Below, one piece after another: positions 8,656 through 16,948 of a DNA stretch of 32,434 nucleotides. A program made the translations under genes and the position numbers. Each line of letters opens with the position of its first letter. Positions within the stretch are counted from its first letter, which is position 1. A model generated the notes under the pieces. It worked only from the letters and a program-made list of their open reading frames with translations, was not told the DNA's origin and made no database searches. This stretch comes from a virus, in IMG/VR virus record IMGVR_UViG_3300044613_001005, positions 1 to 32,434 of that record, one strand, 5' to 3'.

Positions 8656-9286
8656 ACCTTGTTCCATAATCTGTATGTGCATGTTTGCATATTAATTCAT
8701 GATTATTATAATATTTAAACTCGTTTATCGCATCTATACAAATCAACGCATCTGGAAATGCTTGTAAATAATCTTCTTGCCATCTGAAAGGATATTTTTC
8801 AATCATAGTTCTTTTGTAAATTGTGCAACCGCTTAAAACATGATTGGTGTATTGTATGCCTTTGAGTTTATAATCGTGGAATCCCTCATAATATAAAGCA
8901 CCAACCGCGCCACAATCTAATGGCATTGTTTCAATGTTTTCTAAAAGTATATCTATTGTTCCCTCCGGAATAATCACGTCACTCTCTACTATTAAAAAAT
9001 ATTCGTAATTAGACTTTAAAAAAATATCCCGCAAGTACAAAACTGACTCTGCAACTTTTCTGTGAAATTTTGTTTCTGCAGGATGATCCGGTATGTCCAA
9101 ATTTACAATGTTGCAGTTAATAATATTTTGCAAATCCCTTACATATTGACCGTTATCATTTGTGTTATCAACAACATAGATATGATCGGTGCTAATATTT
9201 TTTTGCAATGCATTAAAAAATTCAATATCACAATATCGTTTAACTTTATTGGTATAAACGGCTACAAATACATTTGATTTATCCAT
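8648..9286 (-). CDS. Glycosyltransferase family 2-like, 212 aa
   Basis: MDKSNVFVAVYTNKVKRYCD opens the protein; HIYVVDNTND (about 35-44) is the nucleotide-sugar strand and FLIVESDVIIP (97-107) holds the DxD-like ESDV motif. LSGCTIYKRTMIEKYPF matches the acceptor-side strand of the fold. It overlaps both neighbours by a few bases. Likely adds a sugar in the same pathway as the two other transferases in this cassette. Confidence 0.72.
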   Translation of the reverse strand: MDKSNVFVAVYTNKVKRYCDIEFFNALQKNISTDHIYVVDNTNDNGQYVRDLQNIINCNIVNLDIPDHPAETKFHRKVAESVLYLRDIFLKSNYEYFLIVESDVIIPEGTIDILLENIETMPLDCGAVGALYYEGFHDYKLKGIQYTNHVLSGCTIYKRTMIEKYPFRWQEDYLQAFPDALICIDAINEFKYYNNHELICKHAHTDYGTRYV

Positions 9287-9710
9287 TATTTGTCTGCTTT
9301 TGGGTGTCTATTTCTGCAAGTTTTCTCTTTGCCCAAGCAACGCCCTCATCGCCTCCCCAAGCTAACCACATTAATGCGCCGCAATCTGTTTTTGGATCTC
9401 CCTTTGAATTTTCCCGATGCCTTTCAAAACTTGACATTCTGGCGATTGTTTCTCTGCTTATGTTTTCGCCTTTAGCTATTTGGTTCGCCCTTGTCCATCC
9501 TACTAAAGTTCCGCAATTCTTATCGTTTTCCTTCTTGATATTTAATGCTCTCCGCGCATTGGCTTTCGCCGCCTCTGGGTAATCATTATAACTATCAACC
9601 ATAGCGACACGAATAGCTGCCCAAACTGATTGTGCTTTTTCTTCGGTGATAAAGATACATGCACCGGATCCGATCCGATACATTCCGTTACTGCATTTAA
9701 TTACTGGCAT
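9279..9710 (-). CDS. Small phage protein with SYNDYP and WGGDEG motifs, unknown function
   Basis: 143 aa. The start MPVIKCSNGMYRIGSGACIF, the SYNDYPEAAKANARRAL segment and the end LMWLAWGGDEGVAWAKRKL form a conserved module I have seen in Bacteroidota phage proteins, sometimes attached to portal- or protease-like proteins. Four to five Cys residues (C6, C18, C66, C109 approximately) might bind metal, but spacing is not a clear zinc finger. It is embedded in the glycosyltransferase cassette. Function unknown. Confidence 0.7.
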   Translation of the reverse strand: MPVIKCSNGMYRIGSGACIFITEEKAQSVWAAIRVAMVDSYNDYPEAAKANARRALNIKKENDKNCGTLVGWTRANQIAKGENISRETIARMSSFERHRENSKGDPKTDCGALMWLAWGGDEGVAWAKRKLAEIDTQKQTNNG

Positions 9711-10701
9711 TTCCTATTAGTTTTTTATAAATAGCGTAACGCTTTTTATTTACTTCCTGAAGATTAAAATGAAGATTGCAGTAATCATACAGATTATTTC
9801 CGTATTCAATTCTCGCATCCTGATCAAGAGTTAATAATCGAATCCATTTATACCAATCCTTTTGAGAATTCACATAACAGACCGGCAAATCTTTATACGG
9901 ATGAACGTTGGTCACAATAGCTGGATTCTTTTTAGATGCAGTTTCCAAAACCTTGAGATTTGATTTCATCATGTTGAATCTATTATCTACCAACGGAATC
10001 AGACTTATATCGGAATCACAATAAGCTGCCATGTATTCAGTAACCTGATTGTAATTGTAGATTGTCGGATTAAGTTTCAATCCATTGGTAAACGCTGAAA
10101 TCATTCCATCCCAAATATGTTTTTCGCCCTCATTGTAACCTGCTATCACAGTCCTGACAGGAAAGTTAATCCGCTTCATTGGGTTTTTTAGAATGTTTAT
10201 ATCCTTGCCATGTGTTCCAGAACCCGACCAGAATAACCGCACCAGATCAGAAGGCTTTTTATCTAAAATGAATTGTTCCTTCCCAAAGGGAATCGCATTA
10301 GGCAATATCTCTACGTTTGGATTAATCTTAAATATCTCATCAGCTAATCGTTCATGAGTGCAAGTGCAGAGATCAGCAATCCTAATCCATTCTATTATTT
10401 GTTCAGTTACTTTATTCCCTTTGTAGCTTTCATAAAGAATATGCGAAGGATCTAAATGCCAGAAGTCGTCATTATCAACTACCAATTTAAAACCATGCTT
10501 TGTTCGCCAAGCATCCATCTGATCAGGCGTTATGTTTTGAAGCATCCGATTCATAACCACGATGTCATAATTGCCCTCAAAGGTTTCATCGCTAATTGTA
10601 TCAGTCATCATGCAGTAATCCTTCTGCATATTTACAATCGGCATCATTATCCGATGATAACCAACTCCGCTGCTCTTTGTTGTAATTGCAAGTATTCTCA
10701 T
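9697..10701 (-). CDS. GT-B fold glycosyltransferase, 334 aa
   Basis: MRILAITTKSSGVGYHRIMM is a typical GT-B N-terminal strand with the acceptor loop (SSGVGYHR). FKLVVDNDDFWH and LCTCTHERLADEI mark the domain. The C-terminal nucleotide-sugar domain has LFWSGSGTHGKDI and the donor-binding segment SDISLIPLVDNRFNMMKSNLKVLETAS, with the E of KVLE where family 4-like enzymes keep their donor ribose-binding Glu. No signal or membrane segment. It is coupled to both neighbours. Confidence 0.78.
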   Translation of the reverse strand: MRILAITTKSSGVGYHRIMMPIVNMQKDYCMMTDTISDETFEGNYDIVVMNRMLQNITPDQMDAWRTKHGFKLVVDNDDFWHLDPSHILYESYKGNKVTEQIIEWIRIADLCTCTHERLADEIFKINPNVEILPNAIPFGKEQFILDKKPSDLVRLFWSGSGTHGKDINILKNPMKRINFPVRTVIAGYNEGEKHIWDGMISAFTNGLKLNPTIYNYNQVTEYMAAYCDSDISLIPLVDNRFNMMKSNLKVLETASKKNPAIVTNVHPYKDLPVCYVNSQKDWYKWIRLLTLDQDARIEYGNNLYDYCNLHFNLQEVNKKRYAIYKKLIGNASN

Positions 10702-10913
10702 TGCTTCTCAAACCATTTATACAATCTCATGATCATGTCATACTTACAGTTCCCGCACCAAACGGAAAGCAGGAAATTAGGATCAAGGTATAATCTGTAA
10801 ATATGCTCATACATTTGCAGTACAGACAAGTCTAAATTTCTGATATACCCATTCTTTGCACATTCATAATTGCTCTGATTAGCAATCAGCCAATCCCGGT
10901 GTTCTTGTTTCAT
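10698..10913 (-). CDS. Small hypothetical protein (71 aa)
   Basis: The start at 10913 is chosen because ATG and the preceding stop share ATGA, with GGAG nine bases upstream; upstream starts at 10919 (ATG) or 10928 (TTG) are possible. It contains ANQSNYECAKNGYIRNLD and a CGNCKYD motif near the C-terminus. The CxxC may bind zinc. The stop overlaps the next start as ATGA. Function not recognised. Confidence 0.6.
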   Translation of the reverse strand: MKQEHRDWLIANQSNYECAKNGYIRNLDLSVLQMYEHIYRLYLDPNFLLSVWCGNCKYDMIMRLYKWFEKQ

Positions 10914-11149
10914 TTCCATAAACTCCAAATTAATTTGGTTACAATCGGCGCACAGAAGCCAGAAATAAAAATCGTGCTGGTAATTTCTTGTATCAATTCA
11001 GGTGCATAGTAATGTAATGGTGAAAGCCAGGCTGCCAGACAACTTCCACAATTGAAAGGCTTGAAATTGATTTTCCATCTATGATGAAAATGATGTATTT
11101 CCGTAAAAAATAGCGATGCACAGATTGCAGTTATAATTGATAAAATCAT
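10910..11149 (-). CDS. Small membrane protein with CGSCLAAW motif (79 aa)
   Basis: An N-terminal hydrophobic segment (IITAICASLFFTEI) is followed by a soluble loop with FNCGSCLAAWLSPLH and a second hydrophobic stretch (ISGFCAPIVTKLIW). The CxxCLAxW motif is shared with small membrane proteins of the DUF1360 type. The start overlaps the sigma-like gene as ATGA. Function unknown. Confidence 0.6.
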   Translation of the reverse strand: MILSIITAICASLFFTEIHHFHHRWKINFKPFNCGSCLAAWLSPLHYYAPELIQEITSTIFISGFCAPIVTKLIWSLWK

Positions 11150-11640
11150 TTTTTAATATTCTTTTTAATCTCGGCTTTGGTCTTATTGATTGATCTAACA
11201 ATTGACATATAAGGGATGCCGGTCTTTCGGCTTAATTCTTTCGCATTCTTTTTAAAATCTAAAGCGTATAATTTGAATAGTTCCCGATTATACCAATGAA
11301 GGTTTTGTAAATGTAATTCTATTTTTTGATATGATTCCTCTGGATCCGATTCTACGCTTTGAACTTCCTGATCATTCTCCAGCAATTCCGTATAGTTTCT
11401 GTAATTCTTAAAAAAATTACTTCGGTCGCTTTTGATCATGTTCAGCATAATTCGAACCATGTAATACTTTAGTTCGTTTCTTTGATACAAGCCGATTAAC
11501 TTCTCCTCTTCCATTTCACAGAGTACCAGAAAAACCTCAGCTTTTAAGTCCGCTTGAAGTTCTACAGGTTGCATCTTTTCAAATGCCTCATTGACTGCTT
11601 TTGATTCCCAAAATTCAGCTATGATCTTATCCCTTGACAT
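11146..11640 (-). CDS. Sigma-70-like or HTH transcription factor (164 aa)
   Basis: The first part (EAFEKMQPVELQADLKAEVF and NELKYYMVRIMLNMI) resembles sigma region 2, the C-terminal part (YALDFKKNAKELSRKTGIPY, then SIVRSINKTKAEIKK) is a region 4-like helix-turn-helix with the recognition helix near 138-155. An acidic linker lies between them. ECF sigma-like genes are frequent in Bacteroidota phages. It would steer host RNA polymerase to late promoters, which is inferred; the sequence has no promoter set that I can tie to it. Confidence 0.6.
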   Translation of the reverse strand: MSRDKIIAEFWESKAVNEAFEKMQPVELQADLKAEVFLVLCEMEEEKLIGLYQRNELKYYMVRIMLNMIKSDRSNFFKNYRNYTELLENDQEVQSVESDPEESYQKIELHLQNLHWYNRELFKLYALDFKKNAKELSRKTGIPYMSIVRSINKTKAEIKKNIKK

Positions 11641-11679
11641 TTGATTTTTTCACTGCATTTTCATTGCAAAGGTATCCAT

Positions 11680-11892
11680 TTAATCCTCAAAGTTACAAAA
11701 ATCTGATAACTTCCTAATTTTTGTATAATCCCCATTAAACTCGCAATCATTCAAAGTATCTATCCGTTGTTTGATGCAGCGGATGAATAGATCGCGGCGT
11801 TCTTCTAAAATGTTGTTTATACTAATTATTTCTCCTTGCTTCATATTATCAGCTATCAGAAAAGCCTTTGCTAAATCTTTGTCAGGTATCAT
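11680..11892 (-). CDS. Hypothetical protein (70 aa)
   Basis: MIPDKDLAKAFLIADNMKQG begins a helical, soluble protein ending in LSDFCNFED. A 39-base gap separates it from the sigma-like gene and 18 bases from the methyltransferase. Not recognised; kept because it fits the packed operon and codon use of its neighbours. Confidence 0.5.
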   Translation of the reverse strand: MIPDKDLAKAFLIADNMKQGEIISINNILEERRDLFIRCIKQRIDTLNDCEFNGDYTKIRKLSDFCNFED

Positions 11893-11910
11893 AATTTATA
11901 TTTATTGCCA

Positions 11911-12568
11911 TTAGAATAGTTTTGTTTGTGCCATGTGATTATTAATCCTTTTCATAGCTGCATCAAAATACTCTTTATCTAATTCACAAGCGGTTAAATC
12001 AAATCCGTAATCGTGACAAGCTATGGCTATGCTTCCAGAACCTAAATGAGTGTCTAAGATTTTATCAACGGGTTTGGCGTATTTGTCAAGAATCCATTTA
12101 TATAATTGAATAGGCTTTTCTGTTGGATGTATTCTTTTTTGTTTATCTTTCATATTTGGTTGCAACATACCGCTCCATAAATAACGAACTATTTTAGCAG
12201 GTTTATCAAAACTACTCCAAGCAAGTTCACAATCTGCAAAATCATTTGAATATTTATCTTCTGTTTTTTTATCCCATACAATATAACTTTTTGTTAATTT
12301 TAAATCAAAATAATTCCCCCCCCCATATAACTTGATTTTTTGATACACGAAATAATTCATTAAAATATTCTTTTTTTGGTGTTTCACAATCCCAATTACC
12401 AACAGAAGAATAATCTTTTCTTTTTGCTACACCTCCTTTTGTGTTTTGTGTATAGTTCATTTTATGAATCTCTATCCCATACGGCGGATCAACAATAGCC
12501 AAATCAAAATACTTATCGGGATAACGTGCCATTAATGCCATGTTATCTTCGTTTGTTATTGTCAGCAT
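11911..12568 (-). CDS. DNA N6-adenine (or N4-cytosine) methyltransferase, frame broken at a G9 tract
   Basis: The reading frame from ATG 12568 carries motif IV, LAIVDPPYGIEI (residues 24-35), and stops at 12305 after QVIWGGELF. The frame one base on continues with GGNYFDLKLTKSYIVWDKKT, HPTEKPIQLYKWIL and motif I, DTHLGSGSIAIACHDYGFDL, to a TAG at 11911. Order IV before I is that of beta-class enzymes. Both pieces join at nine G (12316-12324): with eight G the gene would read through as about 218 aa. Without the junction the first piece (87 aa) has the catalytic loop but not the SAM pocket. The second piece has an in-frame ATG at 12402. See findings for phase variation versus error. Confidence 0.8.
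12316..12324 (-). repeat. G9 homopolymer tract inside the methyltransferase gene
   Basis: Nine C on the plus strand are nine G in the mRNA, between the codons for VIW and NYF. G8 (or G11) would restore one open frame. Long G tracts are the typical substrate for slipped-strand phase variation. Confidence 0.75.
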
Positions 12569-12648
12569 TTTTCATAGTAAGACATAATCGCCTCACAAAT
12601 ATCTTCAATCTTATACTTCATCAATGATCTTTTTCTAAAAAAGTCCAT
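12562..12648 (-). CDS. Possible small ORF (28 aa) before the methyltransferase
   Basis: MDFFRKRSLMKYKIEDICEA begins a 28-residue frame whose TGA lies within the ATG region of the methyltransferase gene (stop 12562-12564, start 12568). The coupling and the helical composition make it plausible, but its length is too small to exclude chance. Confidence 0.3.
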   Translation of the reverse strand: MDFFRKRSLMKYKIEDICEAIMSYYEKC

Positions 12649-12670
12649 CAATATTCGGTGGTGTAGGTGG

Positions 12671-12916
12671 TTAAACATTGGATTGTAGTGTTAAAATTAT
12701 CGGGTTATCTATTTTTTTGTAAAACCAGTATTTTGACATCCAATCAGCAACTGTTGCCATTGGTAAATTCAGCAATCTGCCAGCTTCGGTCGGAGGTATA
12801 TTATTACCAATGCAATACTCTAATGCTAAACCTATGGCTTTTTTTTCATGCCTATTGCCGTATCGTTTACCCCTGCCAGAGATGTTCAATGGTAATACTT
12901 CAGTTTCGCAATTCAT
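12671..12916 (-). CDS. Helix-turn-helix protein (81 aa)
   Basis: The product contains GRGKRYGNRHEKKAIGLALE followed by IPPTEAGRLLNLPMATVADW, which fits a tri-helical HTH (terminase-small-subunit or transposase-type). It overlaps the VRR-NUC gene by 17 bases. DNA binding is likely; the target is unknown. Frame is continuous to the TAA at 12671. Confidence 0.55.
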   Translation of the reverse strand: MNCETEVLPLNISGRGKRYGNRHEKKAIGLALEYCIGNNIPPTEAGRLLNLPMATVADWMSKYWFYKKIDNPIILTLQSNV

Positions 12917-13136
12917 ATACTTTAAATCCTTTACTTTTTAATTCCTCTATTCTAAACTTTTGCAACTCTGATAATTTTCCTGTCTCTGTCTTAACCTCAA
13001 TAAATTGAAAGTCATTATCTTTAAATGCAACGAGATCAGGTATGCCATTTTTATTGGTTTTGATTAATTTTATTACGTACCACCCCTGATCCTCTAATCG
13101 CTTGATAATCTTGCTTTGTACCTGTTGTTCTTTCAT
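12900..13136 (-). CDS. VRR-NUC domain nuclease (78 aa)
   Basis: A single VRR-NUC (restriction endonuclease-like) domain: EQQVQSKIIKRLEDQGW, then NGIPDLVAF with the catalytic GxPD, and FQFIEVKTETGKLSELQ with the ExK pair. Free-standing VRR-NUC proteins are common in phages next to helicases and probably act as structure-specific nucleases in replication. It overlaps the helicase gene by 86 bases in another frame, more than the other overlaps here; the motifs show that both frames are coding. Confidence 0.85.
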   Translation of the reverse strand: MKEQQVQSKIIKRLEDQGWYVIKLIKTNKNGIPDLVAFKDNDFQFIEVKTETGKLSELQKFRIEELKSKGFKVYELRN

Positions 13137-14352
13137 AGTGCGCTAATGTGAAATTTTTCTTTTTTTGAATAAGTTTATAAATCTTGGACTCCATACCTCT
13201 TTCAGCAAAAACCCAGTAGACATAATTTTCTGTTCTGTCTTTGGTTGTCATTCTATCACGTGCCTGCCAGTAGGTAACTGCTGAAAAATCAATCTCAGCC
13301 ATGACCAAATAATCTGCTTTGCTTAGATTAATTCCTTCCCTGCCTGATACAAACTGCAACGCAATCCATTTATCAGTTGTATTAAACTCTTCCAAATCAG
13401 TTGTAAGTCTATCACCAATAACATTCTTTAGGTTCTGTAATTGAGCGACATACTTATAAAATATTGCTATTTTATCATCCTTAAATTTGTTCAAAATAAA
13501 CCTTGCCTTAGTATCATCCAAAATAATAGATGTCCCATCTTCAAGCTTAACAGTTCCGCTTGTAAGCTGGTGTTCTTTCTGCATGAGTTTGACTCCTGTA
13601 TCTGCTAAAATTATACCTTTTGATCCAGTTACTACAAAATCGCGCTTTAATTTTTTAATAATCTCATAGGTTCTGTCCTGCATCTTTACGGTTAATACTA
13701 TTTCATTTACCTTGCTGACAAATCCTGATTCTTTTTGTGTAAACCGTAAAGTAAATGCATTCATGTCTGCCATAATTCGGACAGAATCCGCATCGTTATA
13801 ATCAGCTACAACGGCATAGCCCAGGTTCCTTTGCTTGACCTGAACGTATTCTTTTGCCCATTGATAGAAGTTTTTATAATTTTTGTAGGGACTATTGCTT
13901 GAAAGCTGAAGCTGGTGATAGATTTGTGAGAATGATTCCGGCGTGCTTGTTCCTGTCATAAGGATGCAGGGTATATTTGCAAATCGTTTAACCATAATTT
14001 TTTGGTTAGTTCCCGGCTTGGGGAACGCTCCGTACTGGTGCGCTTCATCATAAATCACAACATCAAAATTATTGCTTTCAATCTTATGGATTGATTCCTT
14101 ATTGATTATTTTAATATCAAAAGTATATCCAAAATTATAATAGTCTGACTGTATAGACTTAAATGCCTTAATCTTAGTAATAAACAAAACAGAACTGGCA
14201 CCAAATTTTTTGCAAGTTTCTAAGGCTATAAGAGTCTTTCCGCATCGAACCTCGATTGAAAAGTAAACCATTCTGTTTTGACTCAATATCGTGCAGGCTT
14301 TATCTGATAAATCCTGCTGATAATCTCGCAGTTTAAAAAGGGATTGGCTCAT
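13051..14352 (-). CDS. SF2 DEAD/DEAH-like helicase
   Basis: RDYQQDLSDKACTIL is the Q-like motif, EVRCGKTLIALETCK a Walker A variant (GKT), VVIYDEAHQYG motif II (DEAH), MTGTSTPESF motif III, and LQFVSGREGINLSKADYLV plus QARDRMTTKDRTENYVYWVF motifs V and VI. About 433 aa. It probably remodels replication forks or recombination intermediates together with the VRR-NUC protein downstream. The ATG at 14352 has GGAGG six bases upstream, unusual here; 14355 is an alternative. It overlaps the primase-helicase stop. Confidence 0.85.
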   Translation of the reverse strand: MSQSLFKLRDYQQDLSDKACTILSQNRMVYFSIEVRCGKTLIALETCKKFGASSVLFITKIKAFKSIQSDYYNFGYTFDIKIINKESIHKIESNNFDVVIYDEAHQYGAFPKPGTNQKIMVKRFANIPCILMTGTSTPESFSQIYHQLQLSSNSPYKNYKNFYQWAKEYVQVKQRNLGYAVVADYNDADSVRIMADMNAFTLRFTQKESGFVSKVNEIVLTVKMQDRTYEIIKKLKRDFVVTGSKGIILADTGVKLMQKEHQLTSGTVKLEDGTSIILDDTKARFILNKFKDDKIAIFYKYVAQLQNLKNVIGDRLTTDLEEFNTTDKWIALQFVSGREGINLSKADYLVMAEIDFSAVTYWQARDRMTTKDRTENYVYWVFAERGMESKIYKLIQKKKNFTLAHYERTTGTKQDYQAIRGSGVVRNKINQNQ

Positions 14353-16663
14353 CATCAACCTCCTTTCCTATGCTAAACCATTTCATTCCATTTGAGTTGC
14401 CATCATTATAATCAAAATCTGCAAAGGTACAATATTTCTGTATCCAGATATTAAATTTCTTGCGAGTTAGCCACTTCTTAAAGTCTTGGTACTCATCAAT
14501 AAAATTATTGAAATAGGTGACCTTATCATGCCTTGTGTTTAATGCCACATTTTCGGTATCCCTAACCCATTCATAGAACTCCATCGAAGTTTCAGCAATA
14601 AATTTCCTAAGTTTAATATTTTTTGCATCTTGTTTGATTAATCCATTATTGAGATATAATTGTAAGCATAAGACCATGTAATTGTCAAAGCGTTCAAACT
14701 CTGATAAATCCCAGTCATCAAAAAGTTGTTTATTAAACTCATCATAAGGGGTTAACTTCCTGCCATAGTATTGTGATATTTCAATCTCATGCCTACGTCT
14801 ATCGTGACTGTTACCCTCTCCTTTTATCGCATAGTTTGTGCTAATCATCATCTTGGGACTGTCCTCAACCTTAATTTTTATGGCATCCTTATTCTTACGT
14901 TCTAATGTCATGCCTTCAGTAACGATGCTAAATTTGCTCTCAAAGTCGAAGTTCTTCTTAACATCATCAAAGACTAATATTTGCGTTTCAGGGTTTACGG
15001 TTTGATATGGGAACGATTTCTTATCATCAAAGGTCTTGCCATCCAAAATTGACACACGCCTGATCTGCCGGAGTCCTTGAACAAGTAACCCTTTGCCGGT
15101 TCCCCCTTCTGGATTTTCGCTTATAACCTCATCATTTAAGATTATAGCCTTATTATTCATTTTATTCTTGTAAGTCGATAAAAGGTATCCAATAGTACAT
15201 TCAATAGGCATTGGGTTTGAGTTTGATATATTATTTACAAAAACCTTATAATCATTCTCAATATCATCGCTCTTTGCAAAGTCACGCTGTATAATCTGTG
15301 ATTCCCATACATACCCATTAACATCAATGTAATCAATAAGTTTGGCAGTTGATTTAGTAACCTCTAAAATACCGTTCTTAAAAGCAATAAATGATTTATC
15401 CTTTAAGTCTTTTAATAGCATTAAATCAATGGTATTGAGCATGAGCAAATAATTCTCACTAAAAAGAGTCATGTAATTAGCACAAAATCCCCAAACATTA
15501 TGCTCTCCGTTTTTAAGAAGGTAGTCTAAAACAAAATCCTTAATCTTTTCTATGGATGTTTCAGAGACCTTATTGCTTTCGATTTTCACCCAGGTAGGCT
15601 TTTGGGTTTCATTTGGAAAGTATTTTTTAAATCCATTACGCTCTAAGAATAATTTATATTTAAAAGCATCAATCTTAATTTTATCATTACCGGACTTATC
15701 CTTTTCAAAATACCAAAAATCTTCAATGTCTGCAACCTCTTTGATTTGGTTATAAATATCCTCATCAATATTATGCTTTGTTAAAACCTCTTTTTTACCA
15801 TTTTTTAAATCAGTCTTTATTCTATTAATCTTGGTATAATCCTCAAAATATTTGCTTTCAAACGATCTCTTTTTGTAGGCACTTTTTATGGCTGTTGTTG
15901 CTTCTAATTCTGTAAATCCTGAATGAATAACATTGTTTACAATATATCCTATTGCATTTTCTAATGTTATACCATACTCACAAAAGGCACCTGCCAGATC
16001 AAAGATGTATGTGTTACGCTCTCCTTCAATAAAATCACGCTTCCAATTCCATTCTAATATTTTCTTAATAATTATATCCTGATCTGTAATGGGAACCATT
16101 GGTACTTTATCTTGTACCATAAACCCTTCATCCTTTATTTCAGGATTAAATATCTCTGCTTCTAAATTTACATAAATATTAGGATCGTAAGATTCAAAAC
16201 ATACCCGGTCAACATTAGAGTTTGATATATCAAAGTATTCAAAATCAAACTCCTTCTGAAAAGCCTTAAATATTAAAGGGTGTGTTTCCTTTGTTAAATC
16301 GTCTGATACTCTTACAACTCCCTTAAGTCCATTTCCAGATGGTGAAATAAATATTAATACAAAATGTGGGTTTTGTTTAAGAAATTCCAAATGCATTGCC
16401 ATTGTCTGCTGATCTGGATATTTATCAAAATCAACAACCATAAGACCAGAATGCTTCTTTAATGATTTGGAGTTCCTCTCATTAAATATCCCAGCAAATA
16501 GAATACAAGGTAGTTTATTTTTTAGTGTTTTATCTCCAGACCGTATCTTATCGAGAATATCTTTAGATGCTCCCCTTCTAATTCGTTCAATCACTTTGGC
16601 AAGTGGAACGTGAAAGGGTACGTCCTGAGATTTGAATAAGTCTTTAAATACTGATATTTCCAT
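14333..16663 (-). CDS. Primase-helicase (VirE N-like domain plus SF3-type helicase)
   Basis: About 776 aa. The N-terminal third (SGLMVVDFDKYPDQQ, FISPSGNGLKGVVRVS, VDRVCFESYDPNIYVN) has the features of the BT4734/VirE N-terminal fold found in Bacteroidota replication proteins, with the D-F-D and S-G-N-G-L-K primase-type residues. The C-terminal third has NPEGGTGKGLLVQGL (Walker A), ILVFDDVKKNFDF (Walker B) and MMISTNYAIKGEGNSHDRRR (sensor and arginine finger). ATG 16663 is preferred over a GTG at 16684. It is the main replication enzyme candidate. Confidence 0.85.
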   Translation of the reverse strand: MEISVFKDLFKSQDVPFHVPLAKVIERIRRGASKDILDKIRSGDKTLKNKLPCILFAGIFNERNSKSLKKHSGLMVVDFDKYPDQQTMAMHLEFLKQNPHFVLIFISPSGNGLKGVVRVSDDLTKETHPLIFKAFQKEFDFEYFDISNSNVDRVCFESYDPNIYVNLEAEIFNPEIKDEGFMVQDKVPMVPITDQDIIIKKILEWNWKRDFIEGERNTYIFDLAGAFCEYGITLENAIGYIVNNVIHSGFTELEATTAIKSAYKKRSFESKYFEDYTKINRIKTDLKNGKKEVLTKHNIDEDIYNQIKEVADIEDFWYFEKDKSGNDKIKIDAFKYKLFLERNGFKKYFPNETQKPTWVKIESNKVSETSIEKIKDFVLDYLLKNGEHNVWGFCANYMTLFSENYLLMLNTIDLMLLKDLKDKSFIAFKNGILEVTKSTAKLIDYIDVNGYVWESQIIQRDFAKSDDIENDYKVFVNNISNSNPMPIECTIGYLLSTYKNKMNNKAIILNDEVISENPEGGTGKGLLVQGLRQIRRVSILDGKTFDDKKSFPYQTVNPETQILVFDDVKKNFDFESKFSIVTEGMTLERKNKDAIKIKVEDSPKMMISTNYAIKGEGNSHDRRRHEIEISQYYGRKLTPYDEFNKQLFDDWDLSEFERFDNYMVLCLQLYLNNGLIKQDAKNIKLRKFIAETSMEFYEWVRDTENVALNTRHDKVTYFNNFIDEYQDFKKWLTRKKFNIWIQKYCTFADFDYNDGNSNGMKWFSIGKEVDDEPIPF

Positions 16664-16803
16664 GATTAAGCAATTAGGTTTCACCGTAGCGGCGGCTACT
16701 CCCTAATGCTTTAAGTTCTTTGATGGTATCCGCTAATACTAAGTACTAAATTAATAAATAAATAAATAAAAACGATATTACACTACGTTTTTTTACTGTT
16801 TTA

Positions 16804-16862
16804 AAAATGTGTTGCGGAAATCATCGTTTAAACTATATTAAAGGCACTCCGCAACACATTTT
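16804..16862. repeat. 15-bp perfect inverted repeat with 29-base loop
   Basis: AAAATGTGTTGCGGA (16804-16818) and TCCGCAACACATTTT (16848-16862) are exact reverse complements. The loop contains the 8-bp palindrome GTTTAAAC (16826-16833). Each arm ends in AAAA/TTTT, so the hairpin could end transcripts in both directions, although the 29-base loop is long for a terminator. Confidence 0.85.
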
Positions 16863-16883
16863 CACATTTTTTTCACTAATTTA

Positions 16884-16924
16884 GGGGGGGGGGGGGTAAA
16901 ATTTAAAAATGTCTCTACCCCCCC
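16884..16924. repeat. G13 tract and matching C7 tract forming a hairpin
   Basis: Thirteen G at 16884-16896 are followed after 21 bases by seven C at 16918-16924. TAGGGGGGG...TA and TACCCCCCCTA can pair as a 9- to 11-bp stem just downstream of the SSB-like stop. Longest homopolymer in the window; length may vary between virions or be mis-called. Confidence 0.75.
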
Positions 16925-16948
16925 TAGGAAAACCCCTAAAAACGCGCA

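Larger units (their letters stand above)
16664..16948 (-). other. Noncoding region between SSB-like and primase-helicase genes: candidate origin or terminator
   Basis: 285 bases without a gene. In minus-strand order it holds the G13/C7 tracts (16884-16924), a 15-bp inverted repeat (16804-16862), a (TAAA)n-like stretch at 16752-16769, and a small hairpin GTAGC/GCTAC at 16686-16699 just before the primase start. Just upstream of the start an in-frame-like peptide without a start codon can be read (ending ...LKALGSSRRYGET), possibly a relic or a conserved leader. The combination of AT-rich, inverted repeat and G-tract sequence next to the replication genes suggests an origin, but transcription termination is equally possible. 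Confidence 0.5.
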
